Shown here piece by piece: positions 23,201 to 35,980 of a DNA stretch of 64,000 nt (position 1 is its first letter; each line of letters opens with the position of its first letter). Under the pieces are notes generated by a model that worked only from the letters and a program-made list of their open reading frames with translations, had not been told where the DNA came from and searched no databases. Both the position numbers and the translations under genes were made by a program. Source of the stretch: Ptychodera flava (Eukaryota > Hemichordata > Enteropneusta > Ptychoderidae); contig NC_091933.1 in the NCBI RefSeq assembly GCF_041260155.1, forward strand, positions 22,970,599 through 23,034,598, in the 5' to 3' direction.

Positions 23201-24087
23201 TTTCAAAAGGGTCTTTTCGATGACAACATCTTGGAATAAAACTTTATGTAACATGGGCTTTGTATTTATTGTAATGATACAACTCATTTGAATAATTCCA
23301 AACACCAAATATTTTGCAAAATATTTTAACACATGTTGTCAAAATCATAAAAAATTCATAACAAATGTACTTAATTACGTTACAAAAACTTGAAAGTAGG
23401 CCATCTTCACGAGATTAGCCGAATACTAGCATATATTTTTGGTCTTAGCTGATTCAGTCTCATGTTTTACATTTGAAAACTTTTCAGAGTGAGAGAAGTA
23501 ATCATTTCTCTATCTTATATGAAATCCTCTGTTATTCACAGGGCAAGCATTGAAGAACACAGAGATTGGTAGACATTGTGTACAATAAACAAAAACATTT
23601 TTCTATCAAAAAAACCCTGACAAATATGCAAATATTCAATTTATAATCTTTAGCTGACTATCAAATGTTAGTTTGTAATGTAGCCATGGTAACTGGACAA
23701 TATTTTTTTTTTAGAGAGAGAGACAAAATTTAACTGACGCTATCGACATTTATCAGTGTACCCTCTAAGCTACTGATCTGTATCAGTGTACTCACTAAGC
23801 TGCTGTAAATTGATGTATCACTGAATCTGAGTAAAGGACGTTTTCTTTGATGCAACAAAACTCTACATACAGCATGCTCTGGTGTAGCTCTGATGCAAAG
23901 ATATTTCGGAACTTACAAGAATAAGAAGTTTCCCTCATTTGGCTGAGAGATTTTAGAATTGTTATAAGTTGGAAGGCATACTGATCTGCTGTCCCTATTT
24001 GTCCATATGGTATAGCTACAGTACATGATATCTTATTAACACATTAAGTGTACTTCGATAATGTAGTACACTGCTATTGACTCATAA

Positions 24088-24147
<60 letters not shown>

Positions 24148-27100
24148 TAAACCAGGTGCGCTTCTCACCAGTTTTTCCCTGGTAGCTGACAACGTCACGG
24201 AAAGAGGGAAACGTACTGGCCACAAAGTTGTAAAGTTTCACAGCACTCTTTTCACACTGCGGGATACAGTTGACAAAGGAACCATTGTACTTCTGGAAAA
24301 CAAAAATTAATAATCCAGAATCAATATCTCCTCTTCATCAAGCTTCAAGTCTGCAGTGCAACAAAAATATTTACTTACACACTGGAAATCAATACCTACT
24401 GTTAAAAATAAACAATGTACACAACATCTGAATTGCCCTGAAAAAAAGGGAAGTTCCAAAGGTCACATTTGATTCATCACATTCACTTAGATACAAAAGA
24501 ATTTGCTTTTGTGTGCTCAACATTTATGCCTGCTTTTTTTACTTGAACGTTCCTGGATATTTTCATTTCAGGTCTCTGCCTACCACTTATGTTATTTACA
24601 GACGCCACTTGAATTCAGTTGAAAATACGCCCAATTTTTGAGAGATTTACAGTCCAAACAGGCTCCAAAAGGATCCATCATAGACAGTGGAGCGATTTGC
24701 CTAGTGGACGCAGTTGCATGTACATCTTTGATTCCACTCCATTGTCTACAGTTCCATTCGCTTCAATAAGTCAATACGATACGTCACTGTCACCGCCTGC
24801 CAATTATTTTATTTCTATTGATTTTTATGACTCATTTTCTCCAAGTAGTCACACTTTATATGTGCAACTTGGATTGAGATGAAAATGCACCAAACTTGTG
24901 ACGAATTTTCAAGTCAAGGTGCCTATACCGGGTTCCAATAGAACCATAGTGGAACAGAAGAAAGACATACAACTGTGGCCTCTATCAAAGATAAACCACA
25001 CTGTACATGATTGGATTTAATAAGTAATCTTTTTAATGCTCATTAAAAGTTCCAATATGATATTCATTTTGGAAAGTCGAAAACTAAACTAAATATTGTC
25101 AGTTGTGCTGGACTTGAATTTATTATACTTCAAGCAAACAAAATGCAAAACAAAGAGGGGAATAATTTTTTTGTAACTACTTTCCATTCTACTATGTTTA
25201 GCCCTTTCACCACCATGGTCTGAAACCCATTGTTATCAATAGTGATTGTGAACCAGCTTACAGGGAATTGGGGTGAACTGAGGTTAAACATTTCCCTATC
25301 CTACATATTCTATTCCATGAATTCTCCTGATGGAATCAGATGTGTTGAGTCATTTGACGCTACGTATAGAAGTTTACACAAATGATCACTTTACCGAGAA
25401 TAAAAATGTCTCTGCCCTGTTACAGAGACAAGTTAATCATACTGATAATTATTTTCTCTAAAATCCCTTCACAGTCAGTGGAATGTCAATGAGAACTTGT
25501 AAACAATAAAGAAGGGCTAGATGAGTCTCTTGTTCATGGTCCAAATCGTAATTCATATCACTTGCAAATGTAAATATCAATCTACCAAAATTAAGAAATT
25601 TAAAAGTTACAAAAGATGTTTGTTTAAGGGCCTGTTCCGTGTGTGCATAAATTACCTCTACAAGGATCTTGCCGGTCTCTCGCAGATGTTTGTATCTTTC
25701 CTCAAGCAATGGAAAATCATTCTTGCTATCGCTCCTGAAGACATGTTTGAAATCGTCCATGGTGATATTGGCGTAATACGAGGGGGTGGTAATTGGGATC
25801 CCTTCCTGTGAGGAAATGATGGGAGATGAAAAAGAAAGATGTCACAAAACTACAATCAAGCCACAGTTGTTGAACAACTTGAAATCTTTTTGTCTATCAT
25901 ATCAATGAAAATTTTATTTGAATATGTAACACATCTTTTTGCCTTACACAAATTCATTTTTCACAGATAACAGAGAGGTGTTGCACAACATCTGAACATC
26001 CTTGACAATCAAATACAAAATCATCTGAAAATCTTTTTTCAAATTTGTTTATGAAAGATACTCGTATATTTCTGCTCTGTCAATTGCAATTTTTGGCAAT
26101 GTTAGAATGCATGTCCCTTCTTTTCCTTTCTTCATCACGGTAAGACCAAAGTTTGAGCGATCAGAAGACAGTATCTATACTTACATCCAGTGCCCTGTTA
26201 ACAGCCGCACAGAGTGAAAAGTATCCCGTGTACTCTTGGCCTCGGCACCTGACCCTGCACTTTTCCTCCTCTGAGTGTGCCCAGAATGAGAAGTTCAAGG
26301 TGTCTACCATAAATATCCTGCAGACACAATGCAAAATATCAATGTACTTTGCATGGAGACCCAGTCCTAAATATACACACACAAACACATACATCATACT
26401 GATGGTTTAAATTCTACACTCAGTCTCATCTCACTCTTTTGAAACACTCATCTTTTTGTTCTCTAATTTTTTCCTTTTAACCCTCTGGCATGTAGGGCTA
26501 ACAAAGAGCCATCTTCCCTGCTGGGATTATTTTATTATCAGATATGATGTGTGGTGAAATAAAAAAGTAGCCACACAATGATTTATGTCATCAGATTAAT
26601 ATCTATATCTACTCACCAATCTATGGTTGCTTCGTTCATTTCACTGGGATGCATCGGATGTTCCTTCCAATTCTTGTTTCCATACTCTTTCCGCTTTACA
26701 AGGGGATACATCTGCCAGATGAATGAAACCAAAACCTTCATTACTTCTCAAAATCAGACCTGACATTGTTGTTCCTTGAACAATAACATGAACAAGTCCA
26801 CTAAAATCAGTGGGGGCGGATACATGTCAATTTTACGCTGCTGTTAAAAACATAATTTTTAAAATACATGTGACTGTCAGATGAGCTACTTTCAAGCTGG
26901 AAATTTTTTTGCTAACCCGATCAAACTGCCTAAACTTAATGATTAGTGTTACTTCTTTAAAAACAGCATCTGTCTTGAATCAGGGTGACATTGGCAAAGT
27001 ATGTAGAACACTGCACTTTACGGCAGCTACCGGTACTGCACTCTGTGGGGTACTGCACTCTATGGCAACTAGTGTACTCTATGGAAACTAGTGCACTCTA

Positions 27101-29055
27101 TGGCAACTACTGCACTCTATGGCAACTACTGCACTCTATGGCAACTACTGCACTCTATGGAAACTAGTCCACTCTATGGCAACTACTGCACTCTATGGCA
27201 ACTACTGCACTCTATGGCAACTACTGCACTCTATGGCAACAACTGCACTCTATGGCAACTACTGCACTCTATGGAAACTAGTGCAGTCTATGGCAACAAC
27301 TGCACTCTATGGCAACTACTGCACTCTATGGAAACTAGTGCAGTCTATGGAAACTAGTGCACTCTATGGCAACTACTGCACTCTATGGCAACTAGTGCAC
27401 TCTACGGCAACAACTGCACTCTATGGAAACTAGTGCACTCTATGGAAACTAGTGCACTCTATGGCAACTACTGCACTCTATGGAAACTAGTGCACTCTAT
27501 GGAAACTAGTGCACTCTATGGCAACTACTGCACTCTATGGCAATTAACTAGTGCACTCTATGGCAACTACTGCACTCTATGGCAATTAACTAGTGCACTC
27601 TATGGCAACTAGGGCACTCTGCTGTAGGGTTGAGTTGTTTTGACTTTTACTATGAAAAAATACAGTATCAACAATGGGATAATTGAGGTAACAGAGCCTG
27701 ACAGAACTGTTGTTATAGTCTATCAAATATGGAATATTATCATATGAATGTAACTGTGTGTTTGAAGCACTAGGTACATAATACCATTTTTTTTGAGTGT
27801 GTATAAACAGAACCAGTGATACAGGCCTGTTAGCACTAGAGTGTTTGATGCAACTCTTGCATGAAAAAAACAATATGCACTCTCACTCTTTGCTTTCAAC
27901 TCGTTTGTGTCTGTGTAATATCCAAATTACTATTAATCAGACCTTCTCTTAACTGAGGTATTTCTAAAAACTAGGCCACAGTTTGATCATCATATTTCAG
28001 GCAACTAGCCTGCTGAACAGTAACTGTGTAATAGATAGTGGCAAATCATGCATGAGGCTTATGGGGTGAAAGTGCTGTCCCAGTAAATCACAGATATGAA
28101 ACCACAGCTGCAATGTCTCACCGAAATGAGTGACAATGAATTTACTTTGTAATCCTCCCCCTTCCACCCCCCCCCCTTCCATCACATATGATCGTACCAT
28201 ATGTTTCAAGGGTTTAATGAACTGTATATTTTGTAATTTGCATGTCATTCTATCAGGTAAAGGCATTAAATGCAGAGATTTAAAAAGTTTCTTGTAGGAG
28301 AGTTGTGATTACAAAATGCCGTGTCCATCAACATGCACAGCACATTTTGGCAATTTAAATATGTGTAACTTGTCTAAATTTGCACAGTGTTTCCCTTGCA
28401 CACACAACAATATTGCCTAAATGGGTGAAGTGTATAGGCATTAATAGCTTGCAGTGTGCGGCAGGCAGTGAAAGGCTGCCACAATGAAGCAGCTAACAGT
28501 ATGTGTCACTGCGGTACGATAAGAATAAAATTCTTGATGGCATAGTTGCCACCATTGGAATCCCACAATGCCTCATGAAAGCATCATTGTACATCATGCA
28601 TATCATGTCCCCAGCTTCATTTTATTTTCTTTGACCATCACTTTGCAATCGATGAACTTATGAAGTTATTTTTAAGTAAAATTCACAATTTGATATCAAA
28701 TCCTAGCTCATTCAATACATTTCGGTTTTGGATGAAGCATACAGCTTGCACACGCTGGCAGGCATGTCAACCGTCCATGCACAAAGTATGCTGCAGTGCG
28801 CTGAGTAGTCGGGTTCGCAAAACATGACAATCTCTGGCGTGTGCTTATTTGCTTGTATTTATAACTTGTAATAATATATTTTGCATGCACCAATTTCTAA
28901 CTGATTCACGGTCATAATTAAATCCTTTTTCAATTTTGGAAAATTAGGCAGTGTATGAAAACAAAATTGTGTATATATGTGTGTATATAACTCTATCTAT
29001 CTATCAATCTATCTATCTATCTATCTATCTATATATCTATCTATCTCTCTATCTA

Positions 29056-29092
<37 letters not shown>

Positions 29093-30821
29093 ACAAGGTT
29101 GTGTATGTGTATATATATCTCTATTATATATCTTTATCTATCTCTCTGTCTATATATAGAGAAACAGATAGATAGAGATATACATACACATACAATCTTG
29201 TTTTATATATATGAAACATGTAACTAGGTCAAGTAAAGATCAAAACTCATGCACATTTAACATGGTTCTTCCACATAAAGACATACACATACACATGCTT
29301 TTGTGCCCGTTTAACACATTTTACAAATACCTGAATACAATAATAGCCTCTGTCATACTTTTACTGGTTTACCAGCCAGTCTGTTTTATACCAGTGGTGG
29401 CTCAGACCTTACAGATGTTCAGACTATTAACTGCAATAAATGCAAACTAGTGCATGGACCTCATCACTCAGTGTCACATCATTTTCGACATATCTCTTTA
29501 CTGTAGTAAGGCCTTAGTGTTAATTACCATACATTTTTTATCATTTCATCACTACGACAATAACCTTGTTTGTTTTCTTTCAATGTTGTTATAGAAAATA
29601 AGTGACCAGTCGTAGATTGATTGCAGGACAAACTGTAACTGAGATGTTGTCACACGCTGGCTTTCCTTTGATTACAGAGTAGCAAGGTCCCTCCACCCAG
29701 GGCCCTCCACAAGGTGGGACCCTGAAAGTACAATTAAAGTGATTTGTGAATTTATAAACCCAATGCAAATTGTCATTGCACTGATGTTGATCAATGGTAG
29801 CACCCGCTATCATGATTGATGAACCCTTTTTTTGACTCTGAATAGCAGGGCTGTGTGCTATCGGCTAAATAAGGCCTCCAACCACACAGTAACACACTGA
29901 GCCCTGCCACGCAGAGCTACCTTATTTTATATAGCTGCATTCTGAACAACTCATCAATACTTCATAAAACAAGAAACAGCTTCAAACATATATTACACAT
30001 ACATTTCATCATTCTTCCTACAGGTGCATGCATGCATGATCCATAGATCTGAGGTCTCACTTCTACATGATTCAAGTTTTCACAACACGGTATGTGTTAT
30101 GCAGCAGTCAATGTTATCCAAGAGGAACCCTACTTCGGGCAATATGGGACAAATGTGGGGGATTATAGACCTTGTTTGCCATGAAACTATGCCCGAGGGG
30201 TGGGGCAATTGCATCATATTGATCCCCCTGGTTACTTTCACGGACAAGCGCAGAATTTATGAACGCCTAACCCATTGGAATTGGGGTGGGGGAAATGTGG
30301 GGGATTTACTTGTTTTAACTTTTAGGTGGGGGTTTTCCAGATTGTCTTGCCCCAGGGGTGGGACATTTGACTAATTTCCAAATCCCCCACTATGCCCTGA
30401 GGTGGGGGTGGGGTTGACATCGACACTGACTGCTGCATTACAGCTGCGTCCCTCGTAGCTCTGCGTGGCAGGGCTGTGTGATACCGGCTGACAGCCACGC
30501 AGAGCTAGTATTCCTCTTGCTCTGCGTGGCATGGTTGTGTGTTACCGGCGTTATACGGCCTACACACAACCCTGCCACGCAGAGCTATATTATCCCTCCA
30601 TCACCGATGGCGGAAAGACTGTGCCGCGTGCGTATACAGACTGTACTGAGATGCACACCACAAACCACACACCATTATACAAATAATATGCCGTGAGAAA
30701 ACAATTAGGTCACCTTGTCCACGATCTTTTTCACTCCATCCCAGCAAACTTTGACATCTTGGCTGGTTTGCGCGACGTACTCGCCGGATTCCCTTGGTGA
30801 TAATACATGTAATTCTGGCAT
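20238..30821 (-). CDS. QNG1: queuosine 5'-phosphate N-glycosylase/hydrolase, eight exons, complete
   Basis: Exons on the minus strand: 30821-30714, 26711-26617, 26317-26185, 25805-25656, 24292-24169, 23118-23004, 21845-21707 and 20405-20238. All borders are GT/AG with consistent phases, giving 343 residues; human QNG1 (C9orf64, Q_salvage/DUF2419 family) is about 341. Conserved blocks in order: [19 protein letters not shown] at residues 7-25, then [71 protein letters not shown]-type (here [15 protein letters not shown]), and a C-terminus [16 protein letters not shown]...[11 protein letters not shown]. The family releases queuine from queuosine 5'-monophosphate so that the base can be put back into tRNA wobble position 34. 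The start ATG was chosen because the N-terminus aligns with the human protein without an extra exon. Introns carry MITEs, a CA repeat and a 19-bp minisatellite. Confidence 0.97.
22319..22513. mobile_element. MITE family C, copy 2 (QNG1 intron 6)
   Basis: The ends aaccctttgagtac and tgactcaatgggtt, plus interior similarity to 19796-20015 ('tttggaccaaactgacatc'). More diverged arms than copy 1. Confidence 0.7.
22535..22960. repeat. degenerate repeats of a 'cttagtgggtgacttgggta' motif
   Basis: Four irregular copies, starting near 22535, 22660, 22740 and 22870, with nested 'ggatgggtggg' and 'gggtgactgggttta' blocks. They lie in intron 6 of QNG1. They look like an old higher-order tandem repeat. 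Confidence 0.7.
24093..24145. repeat. (CA)n microsatellite
   Basis: About 26 CA units, 24 bp downstream (in gene orientation) of the donor of QNG1 exon 5. Confidence 0.98.
27055..27615. repeat. 19-bp minisatellite, about 30 copies, in QNG1 intron 1
   Basis: The unit is gcactctatggcaactact, with a frequent variant gcactctatggaaactagt. The two variants alternate in short blocks, showing unequal exchange or conversion. Two copies carry a 5-bp insertion (caattaact). Plus-strand open frames across it ([11 protein letters not shown] type) are repeat artefacts. Confidence 0.95.
28940..29215. repeat. (CTAT)n/(TA)n microsatellite inside an inverted repeat
   Basis: CTAT and TA runs at about 28994-29085. 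The flanks are inverted: atgaaaacaaggttgtgtat near 29088 and its imperfect complement at about 29175-29210 (acatacaatcttgttttata). In QNG1 intron 1. Confidence 0.85.
29846..29925. mobile_element. 'CTCTGCGTGGCAGGG' palindrome family, copy 1
   Basis: Contains agcagggctgtgtg and, on the right, ccctgccacgcagagcta. Related to the hairpins at 30456-30586. Confidence 0.6.
30456..30586. mobile_element. nested hairpins of the 'CTCTGCGTGGCAGGG' family
   Basis: Two adjacent hairpins. 30456-30507 is tagctctgcgtggca...gccacgcagagcta. 30518-30586 has about 23-bp arms (gctctgcgtggcatggttgt and its complement) around a 21-bp loop. They sit about 130 bp downstream of the QNG1 exon 1 donor and form a small palindromic MITE cluster. 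Confidence 0.7.
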
Positions 30822-30829
30822 TGTGTAGA

Positions 30830-31540
30830 GCAAGATTAGAATCAAATCTTACATATGGCGGTGGCTAGATTGGGCCACATGAAGCGCACGTTGCATGCAG
30901 TGAGTTGGAGAGTGGGTACCACTTGGTGTACGGGGTATTATAAATTCGGAGATGGATATGTATGACTGGTACTTGCACACCGGGAATGTAATTGTGAGAG
31001 AGGGCTGTTATGAATGTGGCGTCGCTGGCTAAGTCTCCTTAGCTTGGTACGTTTTCCACCCGTACTGGATACAGTTACTCCAAGGAGTGATCATGATCTA
31101 GAGCACAGGGTATTGCAGGCATCATTTGTCTAGAAGTTATGAATATAAGTAATAAATGTCAAGTGTTCAAAGTTTTTTCATTATACAAGCCTTAGCTGTG
31201 TCGGGTGTGTGCCTATTACTTTACCCCCGCTATCTCTGTGTAGTATTTCAAAGAAAACAGTCAATTTGCCCTCGCTAATCCCCTTAATTAATTTGTTCTG
31301 CCGATCACAAATGCGGGGTCTTTAACGCCCTGAACAAATAACTCGTTAGCAGCTCATAAGGTAAACCAGATATGAACTGAAAATGCTCACATGTTTCATT
31401 ATATAATGCAGTTATGTGTAAATTTGAAACTTTGCCACATGTTTCATGTGTTTGCAACTTCATTGAAAGTATTATGATCAACATAATGAACAATATTCAC
31501 CGCAGATTAATTCTAAAAGGTCATGGAGTATACAAATATG
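30830..31540. other. upstream of QNG1, nothing specific recognised
   Basis: Should contain the QNG1 promoter. No TATA box or clear core motif could be assigned by eye. Confidence 0.35.
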
Positions 31541-32631
31541 TAATTAGCTGAAATAAAAATATTAAATTTCTTTTATTGCTGTCATTGTATCACCACTTTA
31601 TATAGCAAGTGTAATACCTTTGGCCAAGTCCTTCAAGCCATATATGCCAAACTGTGAAAGCTCATTAGATTTGCAAATTATAAATTAGCTGACATGAAAA
31701 TGTGAAATGACTTCAATATTGTTTTAACCTGGTATATTCATCAATATGCATAGCATGTTTTGCCAACTTTGATCAAGTAAATCCCAGTATATGTCCCTAA
31801 TTAGAAAAGATCATTGAAAATGCAAATTAGTAATTGGCTGAAGAAAAAATGCTTAATGACTTTCAATAATGTTGTATCATAGTATCTATAATGTATATAG
31901 CAAGTTGAGTCAACTTTGGTCGAGTCAGTTCAGATAAATATCCCAAATTAAGAAAGTTCATTAAATATGCAAATAAGGAATTGGCTGAAGTAAAAACGCT
32001 TAATGATTTTCAATAATGTTGTATCATAGTATCTTCAATATGCATACCAAGTTTTGTCATAATGTCATAATGTAGCAAGTTTTGTCAACTTTAGTCAAGT
32101 CAATTCAGATATATATCCCTAATTAGCAAAGTTCATTAAATATGCAAATTAGGTATGGGCTGAAGTTAAATTCTTAATGACTTTTAATGATGTTAAATCA
32201 TAGTATCTTCAATATACAGACCAAGTTTGGTCAATTTTGATCGAGTCAAATCAGATATATATCCCTAATTAGGAAAGTTAATTAAATATGCAAATTAGCA
32301 ACTATCTATTATGTCACCCCTTAATGGTTCCAACTGCTGATTTGAAGCAAATCTAATCAAATTGTGTGAAGTCATTCTCAATGTATAGCCGTTTTTCTAA
32401 AATCATTAATTATGCAAATGAGCAAAAAGTAAGCAAGCCACACCCACCAAAAACTAATCACTTCTTGCCATTTGCAAACTGAATCTAAGTACAAGGTTTG
32501 ATTCTGATCTGATGAGCCGTTTTTGAGATATCGGGCGCACAGTACAGACAGACAGACAGGCAGGCAGACAGACAGACATACAGACAGACATCGCTGCAAT
32601 ATTAGCCCACGTGTGTGAACACGTGAGCTAA
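31541..32631. mobile_element. tandem-repeat element with CAGA tail and terminal CACGTG hairpin
   Basis: At least five diverged copies of a unit of about 142-174 bp ('aattggctgaagtaaaaa', 'aatgttgtatcatagtatct', 'tttggtcgagtca', 'attaaatatgcaaat'). A unique part follows, then (CAGA)n at about 32549-32590 and a near-perfect hairpin at 32602-32631 (ttagcccacgtg...cacgtgagctaa). The organisation resembles non-autonomous elements with internal satellites. A Helitron origin (3' hairpin near CTRR) is possible but unproven. Confidence 0.6.
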
Positions 32632-32931
32632 AAACGGACGTCTTTTACATTTTATTTGGTCTGGGTGATAAGCCCCATCCCATCCCAGCCCCACCCCCGG
32701 CCCCGTTGGTGATCGGTAGAACAAATTAATGAAGGGGATTAGGGAGGTAATTAGGAGACATGTATTACAAAATTTAAAAAAAAAAAAGCTTCACACAAAA
32801 CACTTCATATTGCAGACGTGTTTCTTTGATTGTCTTCAGATATAATTCGTTTGACAGTAAAATAATGCAAGTGAAGACAGAATGAGCTAGTATTGCATGC
32901 TATTTGTAATCAAGAAAACTAAATGGGATTG

Positions 32932-33286
32932 TTAAGGTAGAATGCGCCTCGAGGACAGAGAGTCGGACTCTCAAATTTCTACAATTCTTTTCTGATCTGG
33001 GTTCGTTTTGAAGCTCTTGGAGAAAGAAAAACTTTCACTGGCTTAGTTTTTCGAAAATCCAAAATTGTATTTTTCCTCAATAGAGTTAACACAGGAATGG
33101 CGGCCATTTTGAATTTCAAATATCGCAAAATGTTGGGTAATTTGTTTCGCTAGTTCCAAACTTTGCACGGTTACCCGGACCCCCGATGTTTATGCTTGGT
33201 TTGGTAAGAATGTGGTTGAAAGTTTCATTTAGGAAAGTTTGAGCAAAAGTTTAAGTATTTCACTTTCGTAAGGCGCATACTACCTT
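32932..33286. mobile_element. MITE family A, copy 2 (inverted relative to copy 1)
   Basis: The ends are ttaaggtagaatgcgcctcg and cgcatactaccttc. It aligns in reverse complement with 1536-1899 along its length. Confidence 0.75.
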
Positions 33287-34059
33287 CACTAGTTTTATGT
33301 ACACCACTCTGAAAAACACATAAAGACTGCAGGCATTTCAATCTGTTTTATTTTCCTCAGAGTAACTGTTATTTAATGGAATAAGGAAGGCATGGGCACG
33401 ACATGGATACCTCAGACAAAGACAAAAGACAGTGACATCATCAATATCGACAGTGTTGTGTACAAAGACACCAACTTTTTATACTTATGTACATGCACAA
33501 AAGGGCTTTTGATAACATCACACTTTATAAGTGAGAACACATGCAGTGTACTAGTGAGTTCACAATATGCTGCAGATTAAAACTGGTGTATCGTTGGTAA
33601 TTATTCATAGACCAAGGGGGTGTTAGGCGAGATTTAAAAGATCTTATCTGCGGTTAGAGAGCAGTTAGAGAAGAAGTCCTGTGAGAAGGCCAAAAGATCA
33701 GTTAATCTTACATTTTTTTTCACAATTTTATGTCAGTCTATGCTGATTTTACATACCAATGGTTTGGCATGGAAAATGATGAATTAAGCTTAATGAGGAT
33801 CTGTGAAAATAAACGTGTCTGACATGTGTAAAAACTACAATTTTTTATATATTGGCTGCCATTTGAATATTCAATGAGGTTACATGACCATAATCTGCAT
33901 ATTTTAGTACGAGTGTTTTATTTTGATTCTAAAAATTTATGATTATGGGGACAGTCTTTGTTCATTTCAGAAGTCTGGCGCCCTCACCCATGCCACATGG
34001 TAATTCCAAATGCCAGCTTTACCCAAGGTCCTGGCAACGGAGCTATTCATCGAAAAAGC

Positions 34060-34200
34060 TATTCCAGGAGCAATTTTTGAGGGCAGGGGAAATTTTAATT
34101 TTGCTAGGGCAGGGGACATGTTTTTAGGAGGTAGGGGAGCAAATTTTAGGTTTTTTGTAGGGCAGGGCGGATATCGGTTGATTTTCCTGGGGACAGGGCT
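34060..34200. repeat. degenerate 'gggcaggggaaattt' repeat
   Basis: Several copies of 'agggcaggggaaatttt'-like units. Similar sequence occurs in the opposite orientation at about 39150-39345. Confidence 0.5.
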
Positions 34201-34361
34201 TGGCGAAAAACTAGGTATGTTAATGCATGGGCATAGGCTTACATGCAAGTAAAATCAGTTTGAACATACTTTTTAATCAGACCTGGTCAGAAAATTGTGA
34301 AAATTGTGAAAAATGTGTTTCGCATTTGATTAAGTTGAAATTTATCATAATATATTACCTA

Positions 34362-34787
34362 AGTCAGATCACGTGACCATAATCTGTTATTTTCCCGCCA
34401 AAATTGTATATTGCAAATAACTGAATATTCCAACCGTTAAACATCAAAATATTTAAAATATTATGACCAATTAATGTAACATGGGATGGGAATTTAGGTT
34501 AGAACTAGTGGCAGATGCAAAATTATTGAATTTTGAATAACATTTCTTCACAAAAAACGACAAATACAATATTTTTGACGTTTTACATGAATATTTTGAA
34601 TATCAGAAAGAAATATAGATAGAGTTTCATGAGTGCCATGTATTTTTGAAAGAATATGATAGATGTTGTTTCCAAAAGTGCAAAGAAAATCAAGAAAATT
34701 TAACGGGTTACGGTTGGAATATTAAAATTAATAAAGACGTAAATTTTGGCGGGAAAATATCAGATTTGGTCACGTGACTAAACTCGT
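34362..34787. mobile_element. long inverted repeat with CACGTG ends
   Basis: Left arm: gatcacgtgaccataatctg, attttcccgccaaaatt, atattccaaccgttaaac. The right arm carries the same blocks in reverse complement (gttacggttggaatatt, aattttggcgggaaaatatc, cagatttggtcacgtgac). Total about 425 bp, non-coding. A related end occurs at about 33880 ('acatgaccataatctgc'). Confidence 0.65.
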
Positions 34788-35640
34788 CAAGATTTAGGCA
34801 GACATTTTTTTAGAATTTAATAATTCCAATAATTAGGCCAAATATCAATCAAATCTGGTGGTTTTTAAAGAAAATTGATCATTTTCTTACTTTTGGGCTT
34901 CATGGGTACAAACACCCATGCATTAACTTACTTGAGTATTTGTTTTTTTCACACAAGACGCATTGTAATTTTAACGCATTCACAGTTATGTAGATTTGTT
35001 TTATTTGTGACTATGTTGAAATAAATTTATCTTTTTCAAAAAAAAAACTTACGCTGAGCTGAGCTGGTGCAATCAGTGCTGCTTCTGCATGGAGCAGAGC
35101 TGGCTGAGACAGGTGACAGCTTGCCAAACTTACTGCAACAAATATATGTTAGAATGTGTACGTATAACAAAGTACCAGTAAATAAACATATATTAGATAG
35201 ATGTCCCCATTACATAATATAGAAATTCTACCTCGCGTTTATTATGTAGAGGGACCAAAACTCCCGCAGGGCACATACCGGTCCATTTACAAATGCAATG
35301 TCCATACGTGCAACATACCTGGCGGCTCCCAGCTGTGGTGGGGCAACATATTTTCGCTTATCAGGTTGAAAATATATTCATTTTCCCACTTCCTTTTACT
35401 CAGTGTGCACACTTTGACGGCAAAGTCTTTGTCAGATTCGTGCCTTCAACACATGATGTTCTGGTAATTAATCTGTTTACAAATCGAAATTCAAATGATT
35501 TCAGATTCAAATCCTATATCTTGAAATCTTCGTAGGCCTATAAACACGAGCCAAAATGACATCCTTTATTTTATCACCGATCAGTGAGTTATATAGTGAG
35601 GGCAAGTATGATCCTGGGCGCTGTTGAACCACAGGGAACA

Positions 35641-35815
35641 AGGATAAACAAACAAACAAACAAATCCAAAAACAAAATATTAAACGAAACAAGCAAATAA
35701 ACCGAAAAACAAATTTAAACAAACAAAAACAACCAAAAGCAAACAAACAATAATCAACAAAACACAAAAAATGAACAAGTAATAAAAAATAACAAATAAA
35801 TAAATAAACCAACAA
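35641..35815. repeat. AAAC/AAAT-rich simple repeat
   Basis: Low-complexity A-rich stretch of aaac, aaat and aaca units. The minus-strand reading is a Phe/Leu/Cys-rich artefact. Confidence 0.85.
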
Positions 35816-35858
35816 AACCCCCTAAATATGAGAGAAAACAATAATATAAACCAGATTT

Positions 35859-35980
35859 GAAATAATTGACCGAACCAACATATTCAATATGCTACGTCAG
35901 TATCACTACCCAATATAGTTGGTAGTGATACTGGTGTAGCATTTCAAATATGTTGCATGCATTTTTCGGTCAATTATTTC
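35859..35980. repeat. long hairpin (122 bp)
   Basis: Outer arms gaaataattgaccga / tcggtcaattatttc. Inner stem gctacgtcagtatcactacc (35891-35910) pairs with 35921-35940 at 18 of 20 positions around the loop caatatagtt. It is probably a small palindromic element; see findings for the hairpin-RNA alternative. Confidence 0.75.

Noticed and set aside
27091-27612. Plus-strand repeats of the [11 protein letters not shown] type
   Set aside because: Artefact of the 19-bp minisatellite, with no start or splice context.
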